NCBI RefSeq assembly: GCF_003609835.1
Contig: NZ_AP017898.1
Coordinates: forward strand, 3,038,001 to 3,102,000
Direction of reading: 5' to 3'
DNA length: 64,000 nucleotides
From: Sphingopyxis sp. FD7
Lineage (GTDB): Bacteria > Pseudomonadota > Alphaproteobacteria > Sphingomonadales > Sphingomonadaceae
This document shows, piece after piece, positions 16,836-25,384 of the stretch. A program made the translations under genes and the position numbers. Within the stretch, counting starts at the first letter, position 1. Each line of letters begins with the position of its first letter. The notes under the pieces are model-generated. The model saw only the letters and a list, made by a program, of their open reading frames with translations. It had not been told where the DNA came from and did no database searches.

Positions 16836-17645
16836 TCAGGCGGCGGCGAAGAGATCGCCGTCGGGGTGCAGCCGCTCGCGCGCGGGCAGGTTGAGGCCGC
16901 CCATCGCCTCGCGAAGTTCCTGCCGTGCGACGACATGGCCGATCCCCATGCCGCCAAGATGCGCCTTGTCGAGCAGGGTGAGGCCGGCCGGGAAAAGCTC
17001 GCGATAGATGACGCGCTCGCCGAGCCCCGGGATGACGCGAAAGCCGACGCGGCGCGACAACTGGTTCAGCGCCTCGCCGACGCGGCGCATATTGTGCGCG
17101 TCGACATGCTGGAGGCGGTTGCGCAAAATGATCCAGTCGATCGTCCGCCCGTCGCTCTTCGCGCGCGCCTTGCGCGTGTCCCAGATGAGTTCGGAATAGA
17201 AGCTCGGCCGCGTCACCTGAAACGTTTCGGGATCGACCTGGCCGATCAGGTCGAAATCGATGAAGCTGTCGTTGATCGGCGTGATCAGCGTGTCGGCGCT
17301 GGTGGCGAGATGGCGTGCGAAGACATCGTCGCGCCCCGGCGTGTCGGCGATGAAATAATCGACCCCTTCCGACAATCGCGCGACCTGCGCGTCGAGTTCT
17401 TCGATCGTCGATCCCTCGAACACCTCGAACTGCGGGGTCGGCAGCACGATGTCGCGCCGCTTCGCGGTCTGTTCGCGATTCTCCAGATAGCGGTGAAAGG
17501 TGCGCTGGCGCGGGTCGAGGTCGATCCCCGCGACGCGCCAGCCCTGGCTCGCCAGCGCAACCGCGAAATGCACGGCGCAGGTCGATTTGCCCGTCCCGCC
17601 CTTTTCATTGGCAAAGATGATGCGGTGCGGTGCGGGCGTCGTCAT
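16836..17645 (-). CDS. mipZ: Division-plane positioning ATPase MipZ
   Basis: A 269-residue ParA/MinD-type ATPase with the deviant Walker A motif KGGTGKST (about 16-23), DLDPRQRTFHRYLENR, and the conserved ADTPGRDD segment. In Caulobacter, MipZ binds ParB near the poles and inhibits FtsZ, which restricts division to midcell. The size is normal for MipZ. The start at 17645 gives MTTPAPHRIIFANEKGGTGKS; longer in-frame readings run antisense through panC. It is divergent from panC, with 84 bases between start codons. Confidence 0.94.
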   Translation of the reverse strand: MTTPAPHRIIFANEKGGTGKSTCAVHFAVALASQGWRVAGIDLDPRQRTFHRYLENREQTAKRRDIVLPTPQFEVFEGSTIEELDAQVARLSEGVDYFIADTPGRDDVFARHLATSADTLITPINDSFIDFDLIGQVDPETFQVTRPSFYSELIWDTRKARAKSDGRTIDWIILRNRLQHVDAHNMRRVGEALNQLSRRVGFRVIPGLGERVIYRELFPAGLTLLDKAHLGGMGIGHVVARQELREAMGGLNLPARERLHPDGDLFAAA

Positions 17646-17729
17646 GAGCGTTGCGATTTTCCTGTTGGCGGCGCATGGGGGCCGCATCGGTGGTGTCTCA
17701 GCGCCGCCAATATCGGAGGGCGCCCGGCC

Positions 17730-18569
17730 GTGCAAATCATCCGTGACATCGCAATGCTCCACCGTGCCGTTACGGCACTGAAACAGGGCGGCAGGAGCGT
17801 CGCGCTGGTGCCGACCATGGGCGCGCTGCACGACGGCCATCTTTCGCTCGTCCGCATGGCAAGGCGCGTCGCCGATCACGCCGTCGTGTCGATTTTCGTC
17901 AATCCGACGCAATTCGGGCCGAATGAGGATTTTGCCGCCTATCCGCGCGACGAGGCGCGCGACGCCGCGCTGCTCGTCGACGCCGGGACGAGCCTGCTCT
18001 GGGCGCCCGACGTCGGCACCATGTATCCGGGCGGGCACAGTACGCATATCGAGGTTGCCGAACTCGGCGCCGATTATTGCGGCGCCGCGCGTCCGGGCCA
18101 TTTCGACGGCGTTGCGACCGTCGTTGCCAAATTGTTCAACCAGGTGCGCCCCGACATCGCGATCTTCGGCGAAAAGGACTGGCAGCAGCTCGCGATCATC
18201 CGCCGCATGGCGCGCGACCTCGATTTCGGCATCGATATATTGGGCGCGCCGATCGCGCGCGACACCGACGGCCTCGCGCTGTCGTCGCGCAACACCTATC
18301 TGTCGGACGGGCAGCGCGCGGCGGCGGCCGCCTTCCCGGCGGCGCTGAGCGCGGCGGCGAAGGCGATCGCGGGCGGCGCCGACGTTGGCGAAACGCTCGC
18401 CAAGGCCGAGGCCGCGATCGTCAGCGGCGGGTTCGACAGCGTCGACTATGTCGCGCTCGCCGATGCCGATAGCCTCGAACGGCTGATCAGCTTTCGCAAG
18501 CCCGCCCGCCTGCTGGCGGCCGCGCGGATCGGCAAGACGCGGCTGATCGACAATTGGCCGGTAGGCTAG
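17730..18569 (+). CDS. panC: Pantothenate synthetase
   Basis: A 279-residue enzyme joining pantoate and beta-alanine with ATP in coenzyme A synthesis. It shows the nucleotidyltransferase motif PTMGALHDGHLSLV (about 29-42), FVNPTQFGPNEDF, the FGEKDWQQL stretch and LSSRNTYLS. The start is a GTG at 17730, supported by GGAGGG at 17715-17720 with 9-base spacing and by the usual beginning (M)QIIRDIAMLH. panB is not adjacent. Confidence 0.95.
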   Translation: MQIIRDIAMLHRAVTALKQGGRSVALVPTMGALHDGHLSLVRMARRVADHAVVSIFVNPTQFGPNEDFAAYPRDEARDAALLVDAGTSLLWAPDVGTMYPGGHSTHIEVAELGADYCGAARPGHFDGVATVVAKLFNQVRPDIAIFGEKDWQQLAIIRRMARDLDFGIDILGAPIARDTDGLALSSRNTYLSDGQRAAAAAFPAALSAAAKAIAGGADVGETLAKAEAAIVSGGFDSVDYVALADADSLERLISFRKPARLLAAARIGKTRLIDNWPVG

Positions 18570-18613
18570 ACCCTGTTTGGTGCCAAAGCCGTAAACCCAG
18601 AAATCGACGCCAA

Positions 18614-19117
18614 TTACCCCCGGCAATCCTCGATCACCCGGCCGATTTCGGACTGCACCGGCAAGGTCAGCGCACCGCCACCCGGCGTTTCGAGCGCGAA
18701 GCGGCCGCGGCTGAAGGCGATGCGGTCGAGGCGCGGGTCGCGGCTGGGCAGCGTCGCGCTGCCGCGCTCGAAGCGGAGCTGGTCGGTGCCCGCGCTGGTG
18801 CGCAGGCTGACCGCCCCGTCGAGCGCCGAGGTCAGGCGGATGCCGCCGCCGCTGCACGCCATCGTCAGCAGCGGGTTGGCGCTGCCCGTCGGCACAAAGG
18901 CCGCGGTGCGACTGGCGGCGTCATAACGCCACGCGCCGCGATCCACCGCGCGGTCTTCCCATCCCAGCGTCGGGGTCGGCAGCGGCGCGGGGGGCGGCGC
19001 GGGCGCGACGGGCCGCGGCGCGGGGGGCGGGGCTTCGGGTTGCGGGATGGCGGCGCAGCCAGCGAGCACCAGAACGCCCGCCGCTACCGTCGCGTGGCGT
19101 AATCTCGTCCTGCTCAT
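18614..19117 (-). CDS. Lipoprotein of unknown function at the end of the MoxR operon
   Basis: A 167-residue predicted lipoprotein. The signal ends in the lipobox LVLAGC (Cys21), followed by a Pro/Ala-rich linker (about 26-50) and a beta-rich domain with two Cys, near residues 88 and 164, that could form a disulfide. The residue after Cys is Ala, so outer-membrane sorting is expected. It starts 2 bases after the nitroreductase stop and ends the long minus-strand operon; panC converges on it. I do not recognise the family. Confidence 0.7.
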   Translation of the reverse strand: MSRTRLRHATVAAGVLVLAGCAAIPQPEAPPPAPRPVAPAPPPAPLPTPTLGWEDRAVDRGAWRYDAASRTAAFVPTGSANPLLTMACSGGGIRLTSALDGAVSLRTSAGTDQLRFERGSATLPSRDPRLDRIAFSRGRFALETPGGGALTLPVQSEIGRVIEDCRG

Positions 19118-19119
19118 CC

Positions 19120-19821
19120 CTAAAATCCCTTCCAGTCGATCACTTCACCCAGCGGCGCGCGCGGCACCGGCCACTGGTTCACCGCGGCCGCTTCGTCGGC
19201 ATGGCCGATCGCGAGCCCGGTGAACAAAATCTGGTCGTCGCCCAGCCCGATCGACCGGCGCACGGTTGCCCCATACATGGCCCAGCATTCCTGCGGGCAA
19301 CTGGCAAGGCCCTGCTCGACGAGCAGCAGCATCACCGATTGCAGCCACATGCCCATGTCGGCCCATTGCGGCGGCCCCATGATGCGCGAGCAATGCAGGA
19401 AAAGCATCACCGGTGCGCCGAAACCCCGGTAATTGTCCATGAACCGAGCGAGCCGCCCCCTCTTGTCCTCGCGCGGGATGCCGAGCGAGGCATAGAGCGC
19501 CTCGCCGACGCCGAAGCGGCGGTCGGTCCACGGCGCGGTCAGTTCGGGCGGATAGATGTCATATTCGGGTTCCTGCCCCGCGCGTCCCATCGCGATCCGC
19601 GCGGCCACCGCATCCTTGACCGCCTGCCAGGGTTCGCCGGTCAGCACCGTCGCCTGCCACGGCTGGAGGTTGCCGCCCGACGGCGCGCGCTGCGCCGCCG
19701 CAAAAACCTGTTCGAGCAGCGCGGGGTCGACCGGCCGGTCGGTGAAGGCGCGGACCGAGCGCCGCCGGTGCAGCGCCTGCGTCACGCTCATGTCCGTCGC
19801 TGGCATGTCAGTCGCTGGCAT
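19120..19821 (-). CDS. Nitroreductase family protein
   Basis: A 233-residue FMN-dependent oxidoreductase. It has the FMN-phosphate motif RRRSVRAFTD (about 17-26), QRAPSGGNLQPWQ, and the C-terminal GLAIGHADEAAAVN loop. It probably reduces nitroaromatics or quinone-like substrates with NAD(P)H; substrate unknown. The start at 19821 has AGAGG 6 bases upstream in the minus direction and overlaps the RDD gene by 14 bases. A 15-base direct repeat gives the N-terminus MPATDMPATDMSV, with three candidate ATGs (19821, 19806, 19791). Why a soluble reductase is part of this membrane operon is unknown. Confidence 0.85.
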   Translation of the reverse strand: MPATDMPATDMSVTQALHRRRSVRAFTDRPVDPALLEQVFAAAQRAPSGGNLQPWQATVLTGEPWQAVKDAVAARIAMGRAGQEPEYDIYPPELTAPWTDRRFGVGEALYASLGIPREDKRGRLARFMDNYRGFGAPVMLFLHCSRIMGPPQWADMGMWLQSVMLLLVEQGLASCPQECWAMYGATVRRSIGLGDDQILFTGLAIGHADEAAAVNQWPVPRAPLGEVIDWKGF

Positions 19822-20674
19822 ATTTATCCTCTCGCCTTTTTCCGAACAGCAGGCCGCGTTCGAGCCGTGCTTTGAGCTGGCGGTAATAGGAAAGCAGGAA
19901 GACGTCATCCTCTTCGGCGACCGGGCGGCCGATCTTGGCGCGGATCGTGTCGGCAACCTCGCGCATCGCGCGCGCGTCGCGGTGACGCAGCACGCGCTCG
20001 AGCTCCTGCAGCTCGAAAATGCCGTAGACCGAAAGCTCGGCGTCGGTGAAGACCATCGCCTCGCCCGCGGCATCGACCGCGATGTCGGCGTCGAGCTTCG
20101 CGCGCTCGGCCATCACCACCCATGTCCCGGCGATCAGGTCGCCCATTCGCATCCGGTCGCGGTTGAACAGCAGGAACAGGCTCAAGGTCAGCGACCAGAG
20201 CACGCCCGCGAGCATCGTCCAGCCCGACACCATATCCTCCGCCGCGCCGACGCCGAGCATCATCAGCGGCAGGAACAGTTCGAGCTCGCGGATCAAATTG
20301 CGCGCGACCACCGCGTCGGCGGTGAGGCGTCCGCCGTCGCGCGCGACGACGCGAATGCCCATCAGCCTTTTGCCCGGCGTCGCCGCGCGCGCGCCGAGCT
20401 CGAAGCCGATGAACCAGAAGGTGCGCAGCACAAAGGCGCCGAGCATCCACACGACGACGGCGACGTCCGACTGCGACGCGATGCCGACCCACAGCATGAA
20501 CAGCGAGAAGAGAATGAGCGCCGCCAGGATCAGGAGCAGGTCGACGAGCAGCGCGCCGAAGCGCAGCCCCGCGCCCGCGATGCGCAGTTCGAGGTCGACG
20601 CCCTCGGGCGTCACGAACTGGCGGGTCTTTTTCGCCCTTGCGGCGCGCGCTTTGGCGTTGGCGGCCGCGGTCAT
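19808..20674 (-). CDS. RDD-family integral membrane protein
   Basis: A 288-residue protein with a basic N-terminus and 3-4 membrane helices. The RDD pattern is visible in AGLRFGALLVDLLLI (conserved Arg and Asp in helix 1, about 34-50) and around GKRLMGIRVVARDGGRLT. The C-terminal 90 residues are cytoplasmic and charged. RDD proteins have been linked to transport (some as Na+/H+ antiporters), but no specific role can be assigned. It overlaps the SpoIIM-like gene by 4 bases. It lies within the MoxR/DUF58 operon, where RDD proteins are frequent partners. Confidence 0.85.
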   Translation of the reverse strand: MTAAANAKARAARAKKTRQFVTPEGVDLELRIAGAGLRFGALLVDLLLILAALILFSLFMLWVGIASQSDVAVVVWMLGAFVLRTFWFIGFELGARAATPGKRLMGIRVVARDGGRLTADAVVARNLIRELELFLPLMMLGVGAAEDMVSGWTMLAGVLWSLTLSLFLLFNRDRMRMGDLIAGTWVVMAERAKLDADIAVDAAGEAMVFTDAELSVYGIFELQELERVLRHRDARAMREVADTIRAKIGRPVAEEDDVFLLSYYRQLKARLERGLLFGKRREDKYASD

Positions 20675-21711
20675 GCCGCGTCCCCGCGCCGCGGAATATA
20701 ATAATGGCCGAGCCAGAGCAGCAGCATGAGCGACCCGATCGCATAGCGCAGCATCGTGTCGGTGATGAGCTGGCGCCCGAAGCCTTCGAGCAGGCCCGCG
20801 GCGAGCAGCATCAGGATGACGCCGATCATCACCTTGCCCGCGGTGCGCCCTGCGGCGGCGGCGGCCTCCAGCCGCCCGCGCGCGCCGGGAAAGACGACCG
20901 CGGTTCCGATGCGCAGCCCCGCGGCGCCCGACAGCGCCGCCGCGAACAGCTCGGTCGTGCCATGGATGAACAGCCAGCCACCGAAATCGAATCCCAGCCC
21001 CTTGGCCGCAAAGACCGCCATCATCGCGCCGAGCCCGATGCCCTGGTAGAACTCCAGCATCATCGTCGGCACGCCGAAAGCGAAGCCGAGCGCAAAGGAA
21101 AGGATCGACACGCGGCTGTTGTGCGTGAACAAATAGGTGGCGAAGATGTGGAGGCCGCTTTCGCCCTCGCCCGCGTCCCTGCCATGGCCGAGCGTCGATT
21201 GCAGATATTCGGCGCTGGCGCGCGGGTCGCGGCCCGACGCCATGCCTTCGTCGACGAAATTATAATACCATTCGGGGTTGCTCGACACGAGCGAATAGCT
21301 GGTGAGCGCGCCGAGCAGGATGATAAGCGCGATGACGACCGTTTCCTTCCACACCGACCGCACGGCGGCGGGCCAGTCGGTGAGGAAGAAGCGGCGGAGG
21401 CGGTTCCAGCGGCTTTCGCGTACGCCATAGATGAGGAAATAGCCGCGGATCGACAGCGCCTCGAGATGCGCCAGCAGCGCCCTGTCGAGGCTGGTCGCGC
21501 GCGCGATCGACAGCGACGACAGGGTGGCGCGATAGAGGATCGGCAGTTGCAGCAATTCGTCGCTCGACAGCCCCTTCGCGCCCTTTTTTTCCAATTTGGT
21601 CAGCAGCCGGTCGAAGGCGATCCAGTCGGCTTCGCGCTCGGCGCGAAAGCGGCTGGTCGAGAAACTCGGCGCGTCGAGCGCGCGCGGCGCGGGAGGCGGC
21701 GGCGGGATCAC
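20671..21711 (-). CDS. Stage II sporulation protein M-like membrane protein
   Basis: A 346-residue protein: a soluble N-terminal region (about 1-110), then a SpoIIM/DUF95-type domain with 4-5 helices (for example VVIALIILLGALTSYSL, ILSFALGFAFGVPTMML, VMIGVILMLLAAGLLEGF). In Bacillus, SpoIIM acts with SpoIID/P in septal peptidoglycan remodelling. In non-sporulating bacteria the family typically sits beside MoxR and RDD genes and its role is unknown. ATGA overlap with the DUF58 gene (21708-21711). Confidence 0.85.
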   Translation of the reverse strand: MIPPPPPAPRALDAPSFSTSRFRAEREADWIAFDRLLTKLEKKGAKGLSSDELLQLPILYRATLSSLSIARATSLDRALLAHLEALSIRGYFLIYGVRESRWNRLRRFFLTDWPAAVRSVWKETVVIALIILLGALTSYSLVSSNPEWYYNFVDEGMASGRDPRASAEYLQSTLGHGRDAGEGESGLHIFATYLFTHNSRVSILSFALGFAFGVPTMMLEFYQGIGLGAMMAVFAAKGLGFDFGGWLFIHGTTELFAAALSGAAGLRIGTAVVFPGARGRLEAAAAAGRTAGKVMIGVILMLLAAGLLEGFGRQLITDTMLRYAIGSLMLLLWLGHYYIPRRGDAA

Positions 21712-23018
21712 AGGCTGCCCTGCCTTTTGATGCCCAGATAGGCCTCGACCGCGCGCGCCGCCATCGCATCGGCAGGAACCTCGATGACATCGGCACCGAG
21801 CCGCCGCAGCCGCGCGATCACCAGCTGGCGGTCGGTCAGCATCGCCGCGGCGACATTCGCGCGCGTGACGTCGGCGGCGCTGTCGGGGTGGCGGCGCTCC
21901 TCCGCCTCGACCTCCTCGTCGCGCATGGCGACGAAGAGCAGCCGATGTTTGCGCGCCAGCCGTCCCGCGGCGCGGATCATCAGGTCGGCGCTCGTCGCGT
22001 CGGCAAATTCGGTGAACAGGATGATCAGCGAGCGGCGGTTGAGCTGCGCGCTGAGCGTCGTCAGCGCGAGGGTGAAATTGCTCTCGACGGGCGCATAGTC
22101 GATCAGGCTCGCCGCGCGCTGCAACGCCGGAAAATCCTGCACATGCATATAGGCGGGGGTCAGCGCCTGCGGACTGGCGGCAAAGGAGAAGAGGCTGATC
22201 CGGTCGTTCAGTTTGAGCCCGACATAGGCGAGCAGCAGCGCCGCCGACACCGCGCGGTCGACGCGCGGCATCCCGCCGACCGGCTCCGCCATTGTCCGCC
22301 CCGCGTCGATCGCAAGCACGACGCGATTGTCGCGTTCGACGCGATATTCCTTGGCGAGCAGCCTGACGTGGCGCGCCGAGGCGTTCCAGTCGATCGCGCG
22401 GCGATCCATACCCGGCTGATATTCGGCGAGCGCCTCATACTCGCTGCCTTCGCCGCGCAGGCGCTGCTGGCGCAGCCCGAACCAGCTGTTCCGCTGGAAC
22501 AGCCGGCTGCCCTCGTCGGTCACCGCGCGCAGGCTGGGCACGACGGCGATCGCGCCATCGACCTGGAACCGGCGCTGTTTCCACACCAGCCCGAGCGGCC
22601 CCGCCCAGCGCACCCACAGCGCCATTATCCCTGCCTGCCCCCGCCGCTTTGCGGCGAGCGACAGCGTGCGGACGAGCGCATCGCCCGCACGGCGCATCTC
22701 GCCCGCAAGCCGCCCGCCTTCGGCCAGCCGCTCGTCGAGCGACAGCGCGATCTCGGCACGCGGCGGCAGGGCGCGGCCGCGTGCGACGAGCGACAGGTCG
22801 AAGGGGTCGCCGACGCCGACCTGCGCCGGAAAGCGCGCGTCGAGTGTGAGGTGGCGCGGATTGGCGCCCGTTATGGTGTCCAGAATCAGGCAGGCGACAA
22901 TGACCCCGATCCAGCCGGGCGCGACCAGCCACAGCTCGGGCCGCACCAGCCCGAGCGCGAGCGCCAGCGGCGCGCCCGCGAGCAGCAGATAGATGGCGCG
23001 GCGGGTGGGGTAGATCAT
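21708..23018 (-). CDS. DUF58 protein with von Willebrand-like domain
   Basis: A 436-residue protein with two N-terminal membrane helices (about 8-45) and a cytoplasmic DUF58/vWA domain. The hallmark EYQPGMDRRAIDWNASAR lies near residue 205-225. The MIDAS strand near residue 240 reads IDAGRTM, so the usual DxSxS is altered to D-x-G-x-T and metal binding may be weakened. DUF58 proteins are standard partners of MoxR ATPases. The start at 23018 has GGGAGG about 10 bases upstream. A 165-base inverted repeat separates it from moxR. Confidence 0.88.
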   Translation of the reverse strand: MIYPTRRAIYLLLAGAPLALALGLVRPELWLVAPGWIGVIVACLILDTITGANPRHLTLDARFPAQVGVGDPFDLSLVARGRALPPRAEIALSLDERLAEGGRLAGEMRRAGDALVRTLSLAAKRRGQAGIMALWVRWAGPLGLVWKQRRFQVDGAIAVVPSLRAVTDEGSRLFQRNSWFGLRQQRLRGEGSEYEALAEYQPGMDRRAIDWNASARHVRLLAKEYRVERDNRVVLAIDAGRTMAEPVGGMPRVDRAVSAALLLAYVGLKLNDRISLFSFAASPQALTPAYMHVQDFPALQRAASLIDYAPVESNFTLALTTLSAQLNRRSLIILFTEFADATSADLMIRAAGRLARKHRLLFVAMRDEEVEAEERRHPDSAADVTRANVAAAMLTDRQLVIARLRRLGADVIEVPADAMAARAVEAYLGIKRQGSL

Positions 23019-23022
23019 CGCA

Positions 23023-23187
23023 AAAGATCCTCCCTGTGCCGCAGGCATGGGGGAGTCGCAGACGGCGCGCAGCGCCAGCGGGACCGCCGCCGCAGGCGGT
23101 GGTGGAGGGGCCGCGACGGTAGCGCCATGGCCCCTCCGTCAGCCCTGCGGGCTGCCACCTCCCCATCGCTGCGCGACAGGGAGGATT
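23023..23187. repeat. Nested inverted-repeat element inside the MoxR operon
   Basis: The outer arms match: ATCCTCCCTGTGCCGCAGGC near 23026 against the reverse complement of the right edge (CAATCCTCCCTGTCGCGCAG read from 23177 leftward). Nested inside, GGAGGGGCC (about 23105-23113) faces GGCCCCTCC (about 23130-23138), and CCGCCGCCGCAGGCGGTGG forms its own hairpin. No ORF is credible. It looks like a non-autonomous REP/MITE-like element, with GGGAGGAT at its end doubling as the DUF58 ribosome-binding region. Confidence 0.65.
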
Positions 23188-23202
23188 GAATGCAGCCCCC
23201 AA

Positions 23203-24165
23203 TCACCGCGGCACATCCTCGCGTTCGAGCAGCGCGGCGACGACCTGTTCGACGCTGCGCCCCTCGATCTCGGCCGCCGCCGACAGGATGACGCGGTGGC
23301 GCAGCACCCCGGCGGCGAGGCGCTGGACATCGTCGGGGATCGCATAGTCGCGCCCGTCGAGCGCCGCCGCCGCGCACGCCGCGCGCGCGAGCAACGTCGC
23401 GGCGCGCGGGGACGCGCCGCATTCGAGGTCGGCGCTGGCGCGCGTCGCGCGGACGAGGCGGACGATATAATCGACAATCTCGTCGGCGAGCCGGACGGTT
23501 GCGATCGTGTCGATCGCCGCGCCGATCGCCGCGGCATCGGCGACCTGCGCGACACCGAAATCGCCGACCGCGGGACTTTTGAAGCGCCCGCCATGGTCGG
23601 CGACGATCCGCCGTTCCTCGTCGGCCGCGGGATAATCGACGACAAGCTTGAAGAGGAAGCGGTCGAGCTGCGCCTCGGGCAGCGGATAGACGCCCTGCTG
23701 CTCGATCGGGTTCTGCGTCGCGAGCACGGTGAAGCGCGGGCTCATCATATGCGGCTCGCCGTTGATGGTGACGCGGCGTTCCTGCATCGCTTCGAGCAGC
23801 GCCGCCTGCGTCTTGGGCGGGGTGCGGTTGATTTCGTCGGCGAGCAGCAATTCGGTGAAGATCGGCCCCTTGGTCAAGGTGAAACTGGACGTCTGGAAAT
23901 TGAACAGGTTGGACCCCAATATGTCGCCGGGCATCAGATCGGGCGTGAACTGGATGCGCCCGAAATCGAGCCCCGTCGCGCGCGCGAAGGCCTGCGCGAG
24001 CAAGGTCTTGGCGGTGCCTGGCGGGCCTTCGAGCAGCACATGGCCGCCCGCGAGCAGCGCAATCGTCACCATGCGCGTGAGCGGTTCCTGCCCGAACACG
24101 GCCTTGGCGACCTCGCCCTCGATCGCGGCGCCGAGCGCCTGAACGCTCTGGATATCAGCTGTCAC
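23203..24165 (-). CDS. MoxR-family AAA+ ATPase
   Basis: A 320-residue AAA+ ATPase with Walker A GPPGTAKT (about 47-54), [12 protein letters not shown], Walker [20 protein letters not shown], sensor 1 [12 protein letters not shown] and the LPEAQLDRF arginine-finger stretch. MoxR ATPases act as chaperones that remodel vWA-domain partners, here presumably the DUF58 protein. The GTG at 24165 is chosen because AGGAAGGA lies 8 bases upstream and the protein then begins [12 protein letters not shown]. It overlaps the DUF4350 gene by 11 bases. A longer ATG reading to 24333 is rejected. Confidence 0.93.
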   Translation of the reverse strand: MTADIQSVQALGAAIEGEVAKAVFGQEPLTRMVTIALLAGGHVLLEGPPGTAKTLLAQAFARATGLDFGRIQFTPDLMPGDILGSNLFNFQTSSFTLTKGPIFTELLLADEINRTPPKTQAALLEAMQERRVTINGEPHMMSPRFTVLATQNPIEQQGVYPLPEAQLDRFLFKLVVDYPAADEERRIVADHGGRFKSPAVGDFGVAQVADAAAIGAAIDTIATVRLADEIVDYIVRLVRATRASADLECGASPRAATLLARAACAAAALDGRDYAIPDDVQRLAAGVLRHRVILSAAAEIEGRSVEQVVAALLEREDVPR

Positions 24166-25384
24166 GGAGTAGATCCTTCCTGATGGCGTGCAGCGCCTGG
24201 GCGTCTGCAAGAAATTCATGGGTGCTGCGCGCGAGCGGCAGGCGCCGCGCGAGGGCGGAAAAAGGCTCGCCGCCGCGCTGGTGCCGGTCGATCCAGGCGT
24301 CGGTCGCTTCGTCATCCAGCCCTGCGGGCGCATGCAGCCGCCGGGCGATCGCGCTGCGCTGGCTCTTCACATAGGCGGCGGCGCCGTCGATTTCGCGGCG
24401 CGCCTGTTTGATAAGGTCGGCGCTGTTCGCGATCAGCGCCGCCTTCGACACCGGGATCGCGCGACCGGGCCTCAGCGCCGGGCCGAAACGCGCCCACGCC
24501 TGCCACAGCGCGAACAGCCCCGCGGCGATCAGGCAGAGCGTGATGCCGATGAAGGGCGGGACGAAAGCGAAGCGCAGCAGCGAGCGCTGCGCGCCAAAGC
24601 CATTCAGCGTCAGGTCGAACGCCAGGCCGTCGGCGCCCGCATCCTCGGCGATCGCATCGAGCAGCGTCGCGGCGGCGGCGGCCCTGGCGCCGTTCGCAAA
24701 GGCCAGATTATTGACGAGGTCGGGGTCGGCGAGGATGTAGAGATTGCGATCGCGCACCCGCGCGAGCAGCGCCGATCCGTCCGATGCGGCGATCAACGGC
24801 TCCAGACGCGCGCCGCGTATCGTGTGCAGCTGACCAGGTTCGACAAGGCGGATGTCGCGTCCGCCGATGCGTCCGCGCGCATCGTCATTGCCCCACCGTG
24901 CGCGGCCCGCCTTGACGGGGCCGAACATATCCTCGGGCAGCAGCCGCGTCGGCGGCAGGAGCGCGATGCCGCTGCCGACCCAGCCGGGCTTCGGCGCCCT
25001 GGCGCCCGCGCGGCCCGCGGCCCATTTGGGGAGGATGACGAGAATCGGCGCGTCGCCCTGCGCCGTCAGAAGGTCGCGTATATCCTGCGCCCGCGTGCGC
25101 ATCGTCGGGGTCAGGATGACGAGCGAATCTGGCCCGTCATGGCGGCCCGGTTCCACCTTGCGCCGCAGTTCGACCGTGGCGCCCGCGCGCTCGGCGAGGT
25201 CGACGATCGCGGCATAGCCCGGCGCCGCCTTCGACAGCGCATGGCCGCCGCCGTCGTTGCCGCCGCCGATCTGCGGCCCCAGCGCGATCAGCGCCCAGAG
25301 CGCGATGAACGCGACGACGCCGATCGCGACGACCGCCGCGATCAGCCGCGCGTTGAAGCCCTGGTCGGCGGCGGCATCGGTCAT
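24155..25384 (-). CDS. DUF4350 membrane protein
   Basis: A 409-residue protein with an N-terminal helix (about 12-33), a large extracytoplasmic domain resembling GATase/ThuA-like DUF4350 (blocks [38 protein letters not shown]), a second helix ([20 protein letters not shown], about 277-296) and a cytoplasmic C-terminal tail. DUF4350 proteins regularly accompany MoxR and DUF4129. Function unknown. ATGA overlap with the upstream gene (25381-25384). Confidence 0.8.
   Translation of the reverse strand: MTDAAADQGFNARLIAAVVAIGVVAFIALWALIALGPQIGGGNDGGGHALSKAAPGYAAIVDLAERAGATVELRRKVEPGRHDGPDSLVILTPTMRTRAQDIRDLLTAQGDAPILVILPKWAAGRAGARAPKPGWVGSGIALLPPTRLLPEDMFGPVKAGRARWGNDDARGRIGGRDIRLVEPGQLHTIRGARLEPLIAASDGSALLARVRDRNLYILADPDLVNNLAFANGARAAAAATLLDAIAEDAGADGLAFDLTLNGFGAQRSLLRFAFVPPFIGITLCLIAAGLFALWQAWARFGPALRPGRAIPVSKAALIANSADLIKQARREIDGAAAYVKSQRSAIARRLHAPAGLDDEATDAWIDRHQRGGEPFSALARRLPLARSTHEFLADAQALHAIRKDLLRDS

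Noticed and set aside
23023-23187. A small gene between moxR and the DUF58 gene
   Set aside because: The reading frames here are continuations of neighbouring shadows, and the sequence is explained by nested inverted repeats.
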